Source: Filimonas effusa (GTDB lineage Bacteria; Bacteroidota; Bacteroidia; Chitinophagales; Chitinophagaceae). Taken from it: a stretch of 64,000 nucleotides of DNA. The stretch's first letter is position 1. Each line of letters begins with the position of its first letter. Shown here piece by piece: positions 35,475 to 43,017 of the stretch. The translations under genes and the position numbers were made by a program. A model generated the notes under the pieces. That model was not told the origin of the DNA. It saw only the letters and a list, made by a program, of their open reading frames with translations, and ran no database searches. The stretch is taken from contig NZ_SDHZ01000001.1 in assembly GCF_004118675.1 (NCBI RefSeq), positions 1,612,001-1,676,000 of the forward strand, written 5' to 3'.

Positions 35475-35705
35475 ATGAAAGAGATCGTAATCACATTGGA
35501 TGAGTCCTGTATAGAAAGAACGGGGGATCTGGCTAAAGACTACGGCAAAGAAGGCCTGTTGGTAAAAAGTGTATACCCCATAGGTGTGATCACAGGCACT
35601 GCCGACGATCAAACCATTGAAAAGCTTCGCACCCACAAAGAGGTTGCCCAGCTAAAAGAGGAAATAACTGTCCGGGTTCCCAATAAGAACAGCAAGATCC
35701 AGTAA
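35475..35705 (+). CDS. Small I9-propeptide-like protein, probable subtilase inhibitor
   Basis: 76 residues. The order of predicted elements is beta (EIVITL), alpha (RTGDLAKDYGKEG), beta-beta (LLVKSVYPIGVITGTAD), alpha (QTIEKLRTHKEVAQLKEE), beta (TVRVP), which is the fold of subtilisin propeptides and I9 inhibitors. Such free-standing copies inhibit or chaperone S8 proteases. It directly follows a subtilase gene and precedes a strong terminator, so the three genes form one unit. The role as inhibitor or immunity factor is inferred from fold and place. Confidence 0.7.
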   Translation: MKEIVITLDESCIERTGDLAKDYGKEGLLVKSVYPIGVITGTADDQTIEKLRTHKEVAQLKEEITVRVPNKNSKIQ

Positions 35706-35730
35706 TCCCGGTAAAATATTGGTTCACACC

Positions 35731-35762
35731 GCGTAAAGGCTACCTTCAGGTAGCCTTTACGC
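35731..35762 (+). terminator. Intrinsic terminator of the endonuclease-protease unit
   Basis: A 15-bp perfect stem, GCGTAAAGGCTACCT with AGGTAGCCTTTACGC, loop of two, then CTCTT. It is symmetrical and could work in both directions. Confidence 0.8.
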
Positions 35763-35980
35763 TCTTAATCCCCTTCCTCATCAAATATTCCTCCCCCTCC
35801 CATCTACGAAAAAGTACGCTTTATATACGGACGATCGACGAACTATGAACGAGCCATAAACGGCCACCAACATAGCACCTCATTATAAACAAGCTGTCTT
35901 TAAATAAAGGCCGGGCCATTTTCAACTTTATTCCGCATCACAAACAAAATACACTGTAAACGAATGAATTAATCTCCAGA

Positions 35981-36012
35981 TTTGTTAATTACAAACGAAC
36001 CCCTTACCTTTG
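35981..36012 (+). promoter_or_regulatory. Bacteroidota-type promoter of tRNA-Arg
   Basis: TTTG at 35981-35984, 20 bases, then TACCTTTG at 36005-36012 (TAnnTTTG). Transcription would start just before the tRNA. Confidence 0.75.
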
Positions 36013-36027
36013 CCACCCTCATAAATT

Positions 36028-36101
36028 GGATCGGTAGCTCAGCTGGATAGAGCAGCTGCCTTCTAAGCAGCAGGTCATTGGTTCGAATCCAATCCGGTTC
36101 A
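36028..36101 (+). tRNA. tRNA-Arg (anticodon TCT)
   Basis: A 74-base cloverleaf: acceptor stem GGATCGG/CCGGTTC with two G-U pairs, D arm GCTC-GAGC, anticodon arm GCTGC-CTTCTAA-GCAGC with anticodon TCT (reads AGA), variable AGGTC, and T arm ATTGG-TTCGAAT-CCAAT. CCA is not encoded; the base after the stem is A. It has its own promoter and terminator. Confidence 0.96.
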
Positions 36102-36102
36102 C

Positions 36103-36133
36103 AAAAGCGCAATCTGAAAATTGCGCTTTTTTT
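36103..36133 (+). terminator. Terminator of tRNA-Arg
   Basis: AAAAGCGCAAT pairs with ATTGCGCTTTT, followed by more T, directly after the tRNA. Confidence 0.85.
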
Positions 36134-36234
36134 ATACGATTTTATTCCAGCAAAACCTTCCGGCCATACCTGTAATCACAATAAGATACCGCAGGCCGGC
36201 AGCATTGTCTTAACTGCTGAAACTAACCCATTCC

Positions 36235-37092
36235 TCATTTTTCCACCATCTTAAAAACACGCACATAATCAATTTCCATTTTAGCGGGTAAAATGGAGGG
36301 GTCTATGCCCTGTTCACCACCCCAGTTGCCACCATAGGCAACATTGAGAAGCAAATGGAATCTTTTATCAAATGGCCATGCAGCAGCGCCTTTACCCTCA
36401 TTCACAAAGGTGAAAACCAGCGCATTATCAATGTAACCGCGGATCGCATAAGGCGTCCAGTCCACCCGGTAAACATGAAATGCCGTCATAGCATTATCCA
36501 CCATTTTAGTGGCCGTTTTCTGCGTGTTGATTACATGATTGTATGCTTCTGAATGTATGCTGATATGCACTTTATTGGGGGCGTAACCCACGTGCTCCAT
36601 AATATCGATCTCACCGGATTTGGGCCATCCTCCATAAGCCCGGTCTGTTGGCAGCATCCAGATGGCAGGCCAGGTGCCTTTGCCGATGGGCAGCTTTGCT
36701 TTTACTTCAATACGGCCATACAGAAAGTCTCCTTTGCCCTTCGAAACCAGGCGGGCGGAAGTATACTCTTTTCCTTCAATGGCTTCCTTCTTTACAGTAA
36801 TGGTGAGGATGCCATTCGCTACTGAAGCATTGGCAGCTTTGTCCGTGTAGTATTGCAGCTCGTTATTTCCCCATCCATTGCCGCCAAGGTCGTAGCCCCA
36901 CTTGGTGGAGTCTGGCTTACCTGCCTTATCAAATTCATCCGCCCACACAGGCTTAGTCTCAAATGCCCATCCCTTATCCTGCGAAACCTGTAACGCTCCG
37001 CTTGCATCCACAGGCTTGCCTTTCCGCTGACCAGCACAGGCCAATAACTGAGTAGTGATCAGTACGATCATTCCAAACGTCAAAATTTTCAT
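36235..37092 (-). CDS. GH16 beta-glucanase (laminarinase-type), lipoprotein
   Basis: 285 residues from ATG 37092 (MKILTFGMIVLITTQLLACAG), lipobox with Cys near 19. Endo-hydrolase for beta-1,3- or mixed-linked glucans. The GH16 catalytic motif SGEIDIMEHVG holds nucleophile and acid/base Glu, flanked by the substrate-binding WPAIWMLP and VYRVDWTP. The frame continues upstream to 37200, but the lipoprotein start is preferred. It is a lone gene; no partner transporter is adjacent. Confidence 0.93.
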   Translation of the reverse strand: MKILTFGMIVLITTQLLACAGQRKGKPVDASGALQVSQDKGWAFETKPVWADEFDKAGKPDSTKWGYDLGGNGWGNNELQYYTDKAANASVANGILTITVKKEAIEGKEYTSARLVSKGKGDFLYGRIEVKAKLPIGKGTWPAIWMLPTDRAYGGWPKSGEIDIMEHVGYAPNKVHISIHSEAYNHVINTQKTATKMVDNAMTAFHVYRVDWTPYAIRGYIDNALVFTFVNEGKGAAAWPFDKRFHLLLNVAYGGNWGGEQGIDPSILPAKMEIDYVRVFKMVEK

Positions 37093-37405
37093 TTGATAAA
37101 TTTTTATTTTTAATAACCAAAAGCAGCCGCTCCATCCCCCGTAGCACTGGCGAATATTTATAAAAAAAGAAACGGCATTGCCGTATTGTAAGCCAGGCAT
37201 TTTAATCAGAAGGAATCGCCCCTGCTGACTGAAATGAGTTGCCCGGTTTAGACATATGGCCTGTTCTTGTAAAGCTAATAAAATATATCTACCAGCGGTT
37301 ATTCCACAAAAGCCCGATCATTCTCTTAATACTGCATTCCAATAACAGTTGATCCCTAATTTCTCTTACCTATTGTATAACCAGGTAAATTGTGCTAACA
37401 GGTAG
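37093..37405. other. 313-base intergenic region, nothing recognised
   Basis: It separates the divergent GH16 and TraB-like genes and must hold both promoters. Apart from a tiny ACGGC-ATT-GCCGT hairpin near 37167, no feature stands out. Confidence 0.5.
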
Positions 37406-38332
37406 GTGTTACTTGTACTAAAGAAAATAATACTCAAAGTGATTTCAACCCTGATAAGACATTTCCTTATTGGAATACTATTTATTTCAATCCCCCGCTT
37501 AGTTTTCGCTCAATCTGATAGCGCAACAAAACATTCGGGAAAGCCTAAGATCTACCTGGTAGGCGCCGTCCATTCCATGCATTTCAATCCTGGTTTTCAC
37601 TATTCTGTCAACGACTTGCTGGAACAGGTAATTCAGCTAAAGCCGAATGTAGTATGTGGTGAAATCACGCCCGAAGCGTTTGAAAAGGACATGGAAGGTT
37701 ACTACCCCGTGGAAGCAGCATTTTTGGCAGAAATGGCAACGAAGCACAAGTATAGTTTTATACCTGCCGACTGGAGAATAGATGCATCTACTCAGGCTTT
37801 GGCTGCAAGCATCTTCCCAAAGGACATTGAAAACAGGCAGTCGGATATTGATAGCAGTTATTTAGACGGAATAAATAAATTTAATGGAGCGTCCTTATAC
37901 GACTTTATACATGCCCCTGAAAGTGTTGGGCTAATGGATTCCCTCTTCGAAAAAGTGGTAGGAAGCAATCCTGTTTCCGAGATAGCAATGGGAAGCTGGC
38001 ACGAACGTAATAGGCGAATTGTGGAAAATAGCTTGAAATATCTGAACGATAGCAGTGTCGTTGTGTTTGTGTTCGGAGCGGCTCATGTACCCCAAATAAA
38101 AAGACAGCTGGAGGCGTTGGGATTCCACGCGGAAATACCCAAACGCCTTTTTATCCCGTCAGATAACTTGAAGATCTCTCAACAGGTAATTAACCGCTGG
38201 AAAAAGAACCTGTCTCAATTGACCAGGATCCGTGACCAGACAATAAATAACTCCTACGATAACTATCAAAAAGTTATCAGCAGTAATAGAATTGCCGAAT
38301 TGACTAAAACACTGGAGCTTGTAAAACAATGA
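37406..38332 (+). CDS. TraB/GumN-like protein, exported
   Basis: 308 residues from GTG 37406; no ATG gives a signal peptide. The N-terminus is hydrophobic (about 5-35) and ends FAQSDSAT, a probable cleavage site. The mature part begins KIYLVGAVHSMHF and contains VVCGEITPEAFEKD and a late VFVFGAAHVPQIKRQLE, matching the paired G-x-x-H and E motifs of the TraB/PrgY/GumN-ChaN group of putative metal-dependent hydrolases. The substrate is unknown. It overlaps nothing but is followed at once by a gene remnant. Confidence 0.7.
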   Translation: MLLVLKKIILKVISTLIRHFLIGILFISIPRLVFAQSDSATKHSGKPKIYLVGAVHSMHFNPGFHYSVNDLLEQVIQLKPNVVCGEITPEAFEKDMEGYYPVEAAFLAEMATKHKYSFIPADWRIDASTQALAASIFPKDIENRQSDIDSSYLDGINKFNGASLYDFIHAPESVGLMDSLFEKVVGSNPVSEIAMGSWHERNRRIVENSLKYLNDSSVVVFVFGAAHVPQIKRQLEALGFHAEIPKRLFIPSDNLKISQQVINRWKKNLSQLTRIRDQTINNSYDNYQKVISSNRIAELTKTLELVKQ

Positions 38333-38336
38333 ATAA

Positions 38337-38471
38337 CAGAAAACCTACGGTAAAGCCAAAGGGACGGAAGCGATCCCAGCCGATGCGTCTTTCTTTGGCG
38401 TGAAAGATCTGAACAATCCTGAAACCCGCATATGTATCATTAATGATGTGTTTGTGGATGCAATATTTTAA
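38337..38471 (+). pseudogene. C-terminal gene remnant without start
   Basis: After a stop at 38334-38336 the frame reads 44 protein-like residues, including GTEAIPADASFFGVKDLNNP and CIINDVFVDAIF, to a TAA at 38469-38471. There is no start codon, and the composition looks like the end of a real protein. The parent family is not recognised. Its last 32 bases overlap the end of the convergent small gene. It suggests a deletion or rearrangement just downstream of the TraB-like gene. Confidence 0.45.
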
Positions 38472-38649
38472 ACAGCTCCTTTTGTAGATCTTCGTTTGAC
38501 AGTTCGTTTAACGACTGGCTATCAATTTCATACCATTTCTTTTTATGGCCTAATACACCAATTACATAAGTGTGTCCGGCCTGAACAGCATCACCGGTTT
38601 CGGGATGCTTTTTAGAAAGTGTAACTACTATATCTTTATATTTTGACAT
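38440..38649 (-). CDS. Small hypothetical protein, 69 aa
   Basis: Starts MSKYKDIVVTLSKKHPETGD and ends in HPQTHH. Basic, soluble, with a beta-rich first half (VQAGHTYVIGVLGHKKKWYEID) and a C-terminal helix (SNEDLQKELFKIL). No family recognised. Its 3' end overlaps the remnant on the other strand. Length and composition make a real gene likely but not certain. Confidence 0.55.
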   Translation of the reverse strand: MSKYKDIVVTLSKKHPETGDAVQAGHTYVIGVLGHKKKWYEIDSQSLNELSNEDLQKELFKILHPQTHH

Positions 38650-38695
38650 CCTGTAAGATAACTAAAATAGCTGGTAGTATACGTTGAAAAAAAGA

Positions 38696-38935
38696 CTACT
38701 TTTTTAACCTGTTATGCCTAAGTGAATATTTGTAGAAGTCCTCAACCTTGGTACGCGCCCAGGGTGTTTTGCGTAGAAATTTAAGGCTTGACTGAATGGA
38801 TGGATTGCTGGTGAAGCAATTGATACGGATCCTGTTCCCCAATTCTTCCCAGCCATAGCTTTCTACCAACCTGGTAATAATATTTTCCAGCGTTAAGCCG
38901 TGTAAAGGATCTTTTGAGGAATTTTCCGCATTCAT
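38696..38935 (-). CDS. VF530-family DNA-binding protein
   Basis: 79 residues matching the VF530 (DUF2132) family along nearly the whole length: [28 protein letters not shown], then [20 protein letters not shown] and [11 protein letters not shown]. The family folds as a small helical domain and is reported to bind DNA; the cellular role is unknown. Confidence 0.88.
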   Translation of the reverse strand: MNAENSSKDPLHGLTLENIITRLVESYGWEELGNRIRINCFTSNPSIQSSLKFLRKTPWARTKVEDFYKYSLRHNRLKK

Positions 38936-39011
38936 TCGCTACAGTTTTAGACCAAAGATAATCTTCTTTCCCCCAATAGTTCCCTTGCTAAATAATTGAA
39001 GGAAACATCTG

Positions 39012-41426
39012 TTAAATTCTTGCCTTAACTCCAATGGCAATATTCCTCCCAGGCAGCGGTGCAAGGTATTTCAAAAATGAATTCTGCGGACGCGCCTCAA
39101 CATTCATCAGGTTATTTCCACTCAGATAATATTCCATCCCAACACTTTTGATCTCACTTTTATAAGATATCCTTGCCCCCAATATCGAATAAGCAGGCAT
39201 AGGCGGTTCCGGATTTATATTCTTACCCAGGTACCGCTGTTTAAGATAACGATCAAATAGTAAGGCAGCTTCTATTTTCTTATAACCTGCCTTACACGAA
39301 ATCCCATACCTGCTGGTAGGCATATTAGGCATGTAATCTCCTTCCGCCCATTGCCTCATCCTGTCGTCGGAGGTATTGATGTTTTTAACCAGGTCGAAGA
39401 ATGAAGTCAATTCCCAGTTGTACCTTTTTTCTTTTGAATATTTATAACCCAACTCAGCCTCCCAGCCCGTTATTTTAGTATCTGATTGCCGCCACTCCTT
39501 TACAAGGAAGCCGCCTGACCGGGATATACCCGTATGCGCCAGGTACATATAATCTTTAAACCTGGTCAGATAACGACTAACAGCAATACGAACACCACGA
39601 TAATTAATACCCCCTCCTAACTCAACAGTTTGAGACATCTCCTTCTTAAGCCTGTCATCGCCATTCTCCTCCAGCATAATGGTATAGTGGTTATTGCCGG
39701 CATATAGCTCGTTCACATCAGGAGCCCTTTCAGCATGAACATAAGAACCTTTCAGGTTGCCAATCCTAAACACATCCCACTGTATAGAACCATTGAAGTG
39801 ATTCAAATGATAATCCCGCTGCGACAACTCCCCTCCTGCAAGCCCGCGGCCTGGCGTATAACCATTGCCACTTCTGGCCCGCCTGTTTGCAATATCATGC
39901 CTGTAGCCCAGTTCTATATTCAGCTGCTTTACTTCCAGCCGCTGTAGCGTGAACACACCATAGTCCTTGCTCTGATTATCTGGCAGATAACGGTGCTGCC
40001 CAAACCCGCTCATATTTACAGCCGATAAATCAACCCCACTTATCCCTTTCAATTTTTTTATTTGTTTTTGCTCAACTTCCATTCTTACTACATGACGCGT
40101 TGTAACGAACCTGTTTGCGCTGTAATTTCCGGTCAGCTCTCTGTCATCTCCCAGCTGTAGCATATAATTCAGCTTTAAAGAGGAAATGCCGGCTATCGGT
40201 GAACGCAAACCAGCTTCAAACAAAAAACTGTTATTATACGACCTTGTATTAATAGGCAGATATACCATTTTACCGCGCACAACATGCGAAGCCCCATCAT
40301 TGTGGCTATGGGCATGCCCAGGCAATTGAAGCAGCGCATAACCGGGAATACCATAATAACCATAAGAGAAACGATACCCCATCCCTGCATAAAAGTTTTT
40401 GCCAACATAACTCCCTCCTAAGTTAACCGATCGGCTTTTAGAATGACTATTAGGCATAATCCCCCTGGTAACCGGCGCATAATCATAAATACCCTTTACA
40501 GTAGTTGTATAAAGCGGCGTATTAGGATCCTGGCCGGGAATATATTTATCATTCCTCGGATTTTGAACAGTTTTACCATCAACTACAGAAGTCTCCAGGA
40601 AAGTGTACAGGTCAGCTTCACTAAGATCCCAGGCCGGATTATTTATGTTCTCGAGAACAAACTGGCTGAGATAAGGATATAGACTAAGATTCCTGACCAC
40701 CTCTTTATCTACATTCACTTGAGCCATAGCCTGCGTGAGATCATCTATTTTAGGATCATAGGCAATAGGAGCCTTGGTATTACCTGGAATGCGTATGTCT
40801 TTGTTCCATCGGTTCATAACGCCAACATGCCATGCCCAGTTTTTACCCATATTTCCATTAAGGTCAGCGGATTGTTTATATCCATTATTAGTACTCCCCT
40901 CCCCCGTCACAAATCCCGATACCTCCTTCGAAAACCTGGCTCCAGGAATGGTATTGTCTCTAAGGTTAACAGCACCACCAATAGCTTTACCCCCATATAA
41001 AATGCTCGCACCACTTTTATAAACGTCGATCCCCAGCAGGTTATCCATATCGGTAACTACGTTTAGGTTGGGGCTTATACCAGAAAGATCATTTATAGCT
41101 AATCCATTAGAAAGCGTTCTAACCCGGTTACCACTAAGACTTCTTACAACGGGCGCCCCGGAATTAGGTCCAAAATAAGAGTTATGAACACCAGCAATAT
41201 GACTCAAGGTCTCTCCCAGCGTCGAAGACTGCAATAACTCCAGATCCTTACGGGATATCTTTTGCGCATTTAATTCGCCTGCATACACTTTTGTAGATAC
41301 TATCACCTCCGGAAGTACCGCCACCTTCAGAGAATCTTTTACACTGCCCTGCTGCGCAAAAGCATCTCCCATAATTAAAAAGAAAATAACAGAAAACAGG
41401 TGGCAAGAGTACTTGTTAAGGAACAT
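39012..41426 (-). CDS. TonB-dependent outer-membrane receptor, probable metal (ZnuD-like) uptake
   Basis: 804 residues with signal peptide (MFLNKYSCHLFSVIFFLI, cleaved near AFAQQ), plug domain (about 50-160, with LLGIDVYKSGASILYGGKAIGG) and a 22-strand barrel ending in a C-terminal aromatic-type strand. A loop near residues 345-365 is histidine-rich (PGHAHSHNDGASH) and sits after YGYYGIPGYA, as in ZnuD-type zinc receptors. That supports zinc or another transition metal as substrate, but haem or siderophore uptake is not excluded. It is divergent from a lipoprotein gene with a palindrome-bearing promoter between them. Confidence 0.85.
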   Translation of the reverse strand: MFLNKYSCHLFSVIFFLIMGDAFAQQGSVKDSLKVAVLPEVIVSTKVYAGELNAQKISRKDLELLQSSTLGETLSHIAGVHNSYFGPNSGAPVVRSLSGNRVRTLSNGLAINDLSGISPNLNVVTDMDNLLGIDVYKSGASILYGGKAIGGAVNLRDNTIPGARFSKEVSGFVTGEGSTNNGYKQSADLNGNMGKNWAWHVGVMNRWNKDIRIPGNTKAPIAYDPKIDDLTQAMAQVNVDKEVVRNLSLYPYLSQFVLENINNPAWDLSEADLYTFLETSVVDGKTVQNPRNDKYIPGQDPNTPLYTTTVKGIYDYAPVTRGIMPNSHSKSRSVNLGGSYVGKNFYAGMGYRFSYGYYGIPGYALLQLPGHAHSHNDGASHVVRGKMVYLPINTRSYNNSFLFEAGLRSPIAGISSLKLNYMLQLGDDRELTGNYSANRFVTTRHVVRMEVEQKQIKKLKGISGVDLSAVNMSGFGQHRYLPDNQSKDYGVFTLQRLEVKQLNIELGYRHDIANRRARSGNGYTPGRGLAGGELSQRDYHLNHFNGSIQWDVFRIGNLKGSYVHAERAPDVNELYAGNNHYTIMLEENGDDRLKKEMSQTVELGGGINYRGVRIAVSRYLTRFKDYMYLAHTGISRSGGFLVKEWRQSDTKITGWEAELGYKYSKEKRYNWELTSFFDLVKNINTSDDRMRQWAEGDYMPNMPTSRYGISCKAGYKKIEAALLFDRYLKQRYLGKNINPEPPMPAYSILGARISYKSEIKSVGMEYYLSGNNLMNVEARPQNSFLKYLAPLPGRNIAIGVKARI

Positions 41427-41466
41427 CTTCTGATAGTTTAGAATTTGAATGCCCGGATATTTTGGC

Positions 41467-41502
41467 GTTGCAAAGATAGAGTTCTAAATTAATAATTGCA
41501 AC
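41467..41502 (-). promoter_or_regulatory. TonB-receptor promoter overlapped by GTTGCAA inverted repeat
   Basis: On the minus strand TTG, 20 bases, TATCTTTG forms a full Bacteroidota promoter. GTTGCAA (41467-41473) and TTGCAAC (41496-41502) are exact inverted copies that cover both promoter elements, a likely place for a metal-responsive repressor. The repressor identity is not known. Confidence 0.55.
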
Positions 41503-41552
41503 TACGTTTCATTTTTAAATTTTATCTTCTACTTTCGCAAAAATTTTTATCG

Positions 41553-42659
41553 ATGCTTATTACAAACAACTACACACGACTATTAATCGTTACAGGAAGT
41601 TTATTATTCTCAGTTTTCACCTCTTGTAAAAAAGACGGACAGGAAGCTATCAGTGATGTTGACATCAATCTGCCATCAACGCTTACATTAAATTATGGAG
41701 AGGAAAAAGACCTGGATATACCGGCTGAACTCCTTGGCCGGACTGATCTAAACTTTACGCTTGAGTTTACAGAAACTGAAAATAATCAGATCAACACAGA
41801 AAACAGGCTTTACGATAAATTAGCAAAAGCTATCACTGTAAATAGAGCCCAGGGAAAGATCCACGTGAATAGCAATTTCATTTACCCAAATGGCGCAGTA
41901 TCATCTGTAACAGGACAAAAGCTACCGGAGAGCTATAAGATAACAGTTATTGCAAACTCGGAAAACAAAACGCGCATTGGTAAAAAAACAGTAGCCATTA
42001 CCGTAACACCAGCTAAATTCAACATCAAGGGAGCAGACAATAAAGCCGAGATACCATATGCTTATGTTTTATATAACAACGCAGGGGCTACTTTTGAATT
42101 GGAACCAGGTACGCTATCCCTGGACGGAACCTCCTGGTACCTGGATAGCAAAGGTGCAGAAACAGTCGTTTCGCTAAGCGGCAATAAAATTCAGTTTAAA
42201 GGAAGTGCCGGAGACCCCGCTAAGAAAACTGAAAAGGCATACGACCTAACGCCTTCATTGAAAAAAGACGGCTTTGATATTGCATCCAGGCCATTACGTG
42301 TTATTTTCATCCCTCAGATAAAGTTCTTCTACGGCGCATACTATCCCGAACTTGATCTTACCATTTTACTTAACCTGGTGCATATTGGCTTATCAAATGC
42401 CTACGTATCAGCCGCACCTGTACTTTATCCTGAAAATTACAAATCCACATTCAGCCTCACCTCTATCGAGAAAGACGGCAAAGCTTTTGAAGACAAGGAT
42501 GGCATATTCGAAGTAAATGACAAAACCGGAATAATCACTGTAAAAAAGAACACCACGCTTACAGCAGGCAGTTATAAACTCAGCGTAAAAGCAACCACAA
42601 CAACAGGGCTGGAATTCCCGGCAACTATGACACTGGAGATGTCTAAGCTTACAGACTAA
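41553..42659 (+). CDS. Surface lipoprotein with Ig/cadherin-like repeats, function unknown
   Basis: 368 residues from ATG 41553 (MLITNNYTRLLIVTGSLL); lipobox SVFTSC, then KKDG, so it is a lipoprotein possibly sent to the cell surface. The mature part consists of three to four beta-sandwich-like segments (YGEEKDLDIPAEL, then TVAITVTPAKFNI, FEVNDKTGIITVKKNTTL as a cadherin-like turn). No enzyme motif. It is divergent from the ZnuD-like receptor, which suggests a helper lipoprotein for the same ligand, but this is inference. Confidence 0.75.
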   Translation: MLITNNYTRLLIVTGSLLFSVFTSCKKDGQEAISDVDINLPSTLTLNYGEEKDLDIPAELLGRTDLNFTLEFTETENNQINTENRLYDKLAKAITVNRAQGKIHVNSNFIYPNGAVSSVTGQKLPESYKITVIANSENKTRIGKKTVAITVTPAKFNIKGADNKAEIPYAYVLYNNAGATFELEPGTLSLDGTSWYLDSKGAETVVSLSGNKIQFKGSAGDPAKKTEKAYDLTPSLKKDGFDIASRPLRVIFIPQIKFFYGAYYPELDLTILLNLVHIGLSNAYVSAAPVLYPENYKSTFSLTSIEKDGKAFEDKDGIFEVNDKTGIITVKKNTTLTAGSYKLSVKATTTTGLEFPATMTLEMSKLTD

Positions 42660-42722
42660 AAAACTGTTACACCATTAAAACCATTAGTGAAGCCAGCCTA
42701 TTTGCGATACATAGCAAATACA

Positions 42723-42762
42723 GCCAAAATCCCGCAGGCAAATGAATGCGCGGGATTTTGGC
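42723..42762 (+). terminator. Terminator of the Ig-like lipoprotein gene
   Basis: A 13-bp perfect stem GCCAAAATCCCGC / GCGGGATTTTGGC with a 14-base loop, 63 bases after the stop. The T-run is lacking, so efficiency is uncertain. Confidence 0.6.
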
Positions 42763-42823
42763 GCTAAAAGCATTATACAATTCAATGCGCTCCGTTTACC
42801 GCAAACAGGAATCAGCCAATATA

Positions 42824-42847
42824 ATAATACCTGCTCATAGGTATTAT
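42824..42847. repeat. Perfect 9-bp hairpin ATAATACCT / AGGTATTAT
   Basis: Loop of six, AT-rich, about 170 bases upstream of the STAND operon. It could be an operator or a second terminator; no T-run follows. Confidence 0.5.
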
Positions 42848-42959
42848 CATACCCTGCGGCAAGCTTATTATAGTATTCGTTAATTCATAACAAAAAGAAA
42901 ACATACAAAAACGAATTGTTTATTAAAAAAACAAGCATTTCTAAAAATATAATTCTATA

Positions 42960-43003
42960 TTTAGAGTACTAACTGCACTAAAAAATACAATTCATACTCT
43001 AAA
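42960..43003. promoter_or_regulatory. Inverted repeat TTTAGAGTA/TACTCTAAA just before the STAND operon
   Basis: Nine-base perfect arms at 42960-42968 and 42995-43003, 26 bases apart, ending 14 bases before the first ATG. Such a position fits a repressor site or a leader structure. The function is not known. Confidence 0.5.
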
Positions 43004-43017
43004 ACACTCCTGACTGT

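Larger units (their letters stand above)
42660..43017. other. 358-base intergenic region upstream of the STAND operon
   Basis: It contains three separate inverted repeats, listed individually (terminator-like at 42723, hairpin at 42824, 26-base-spaced repeat at 42960), and an AT-rich stretch before 43018. No small gene is seen. Confidence 0.6.

Noticed and set aside
36028-36133. tRNA-Arg as an integration site for the nuclease/subtilase module
   Set aside because: The module lies 5' of the tRNA, no repeat of the tRNA 3' end and no integrase were seen.
42723-42847. CRISPR-like repeat unit
   Set aside because: The inverted repeats are single and different from one another; there is no regular spacer pattern.
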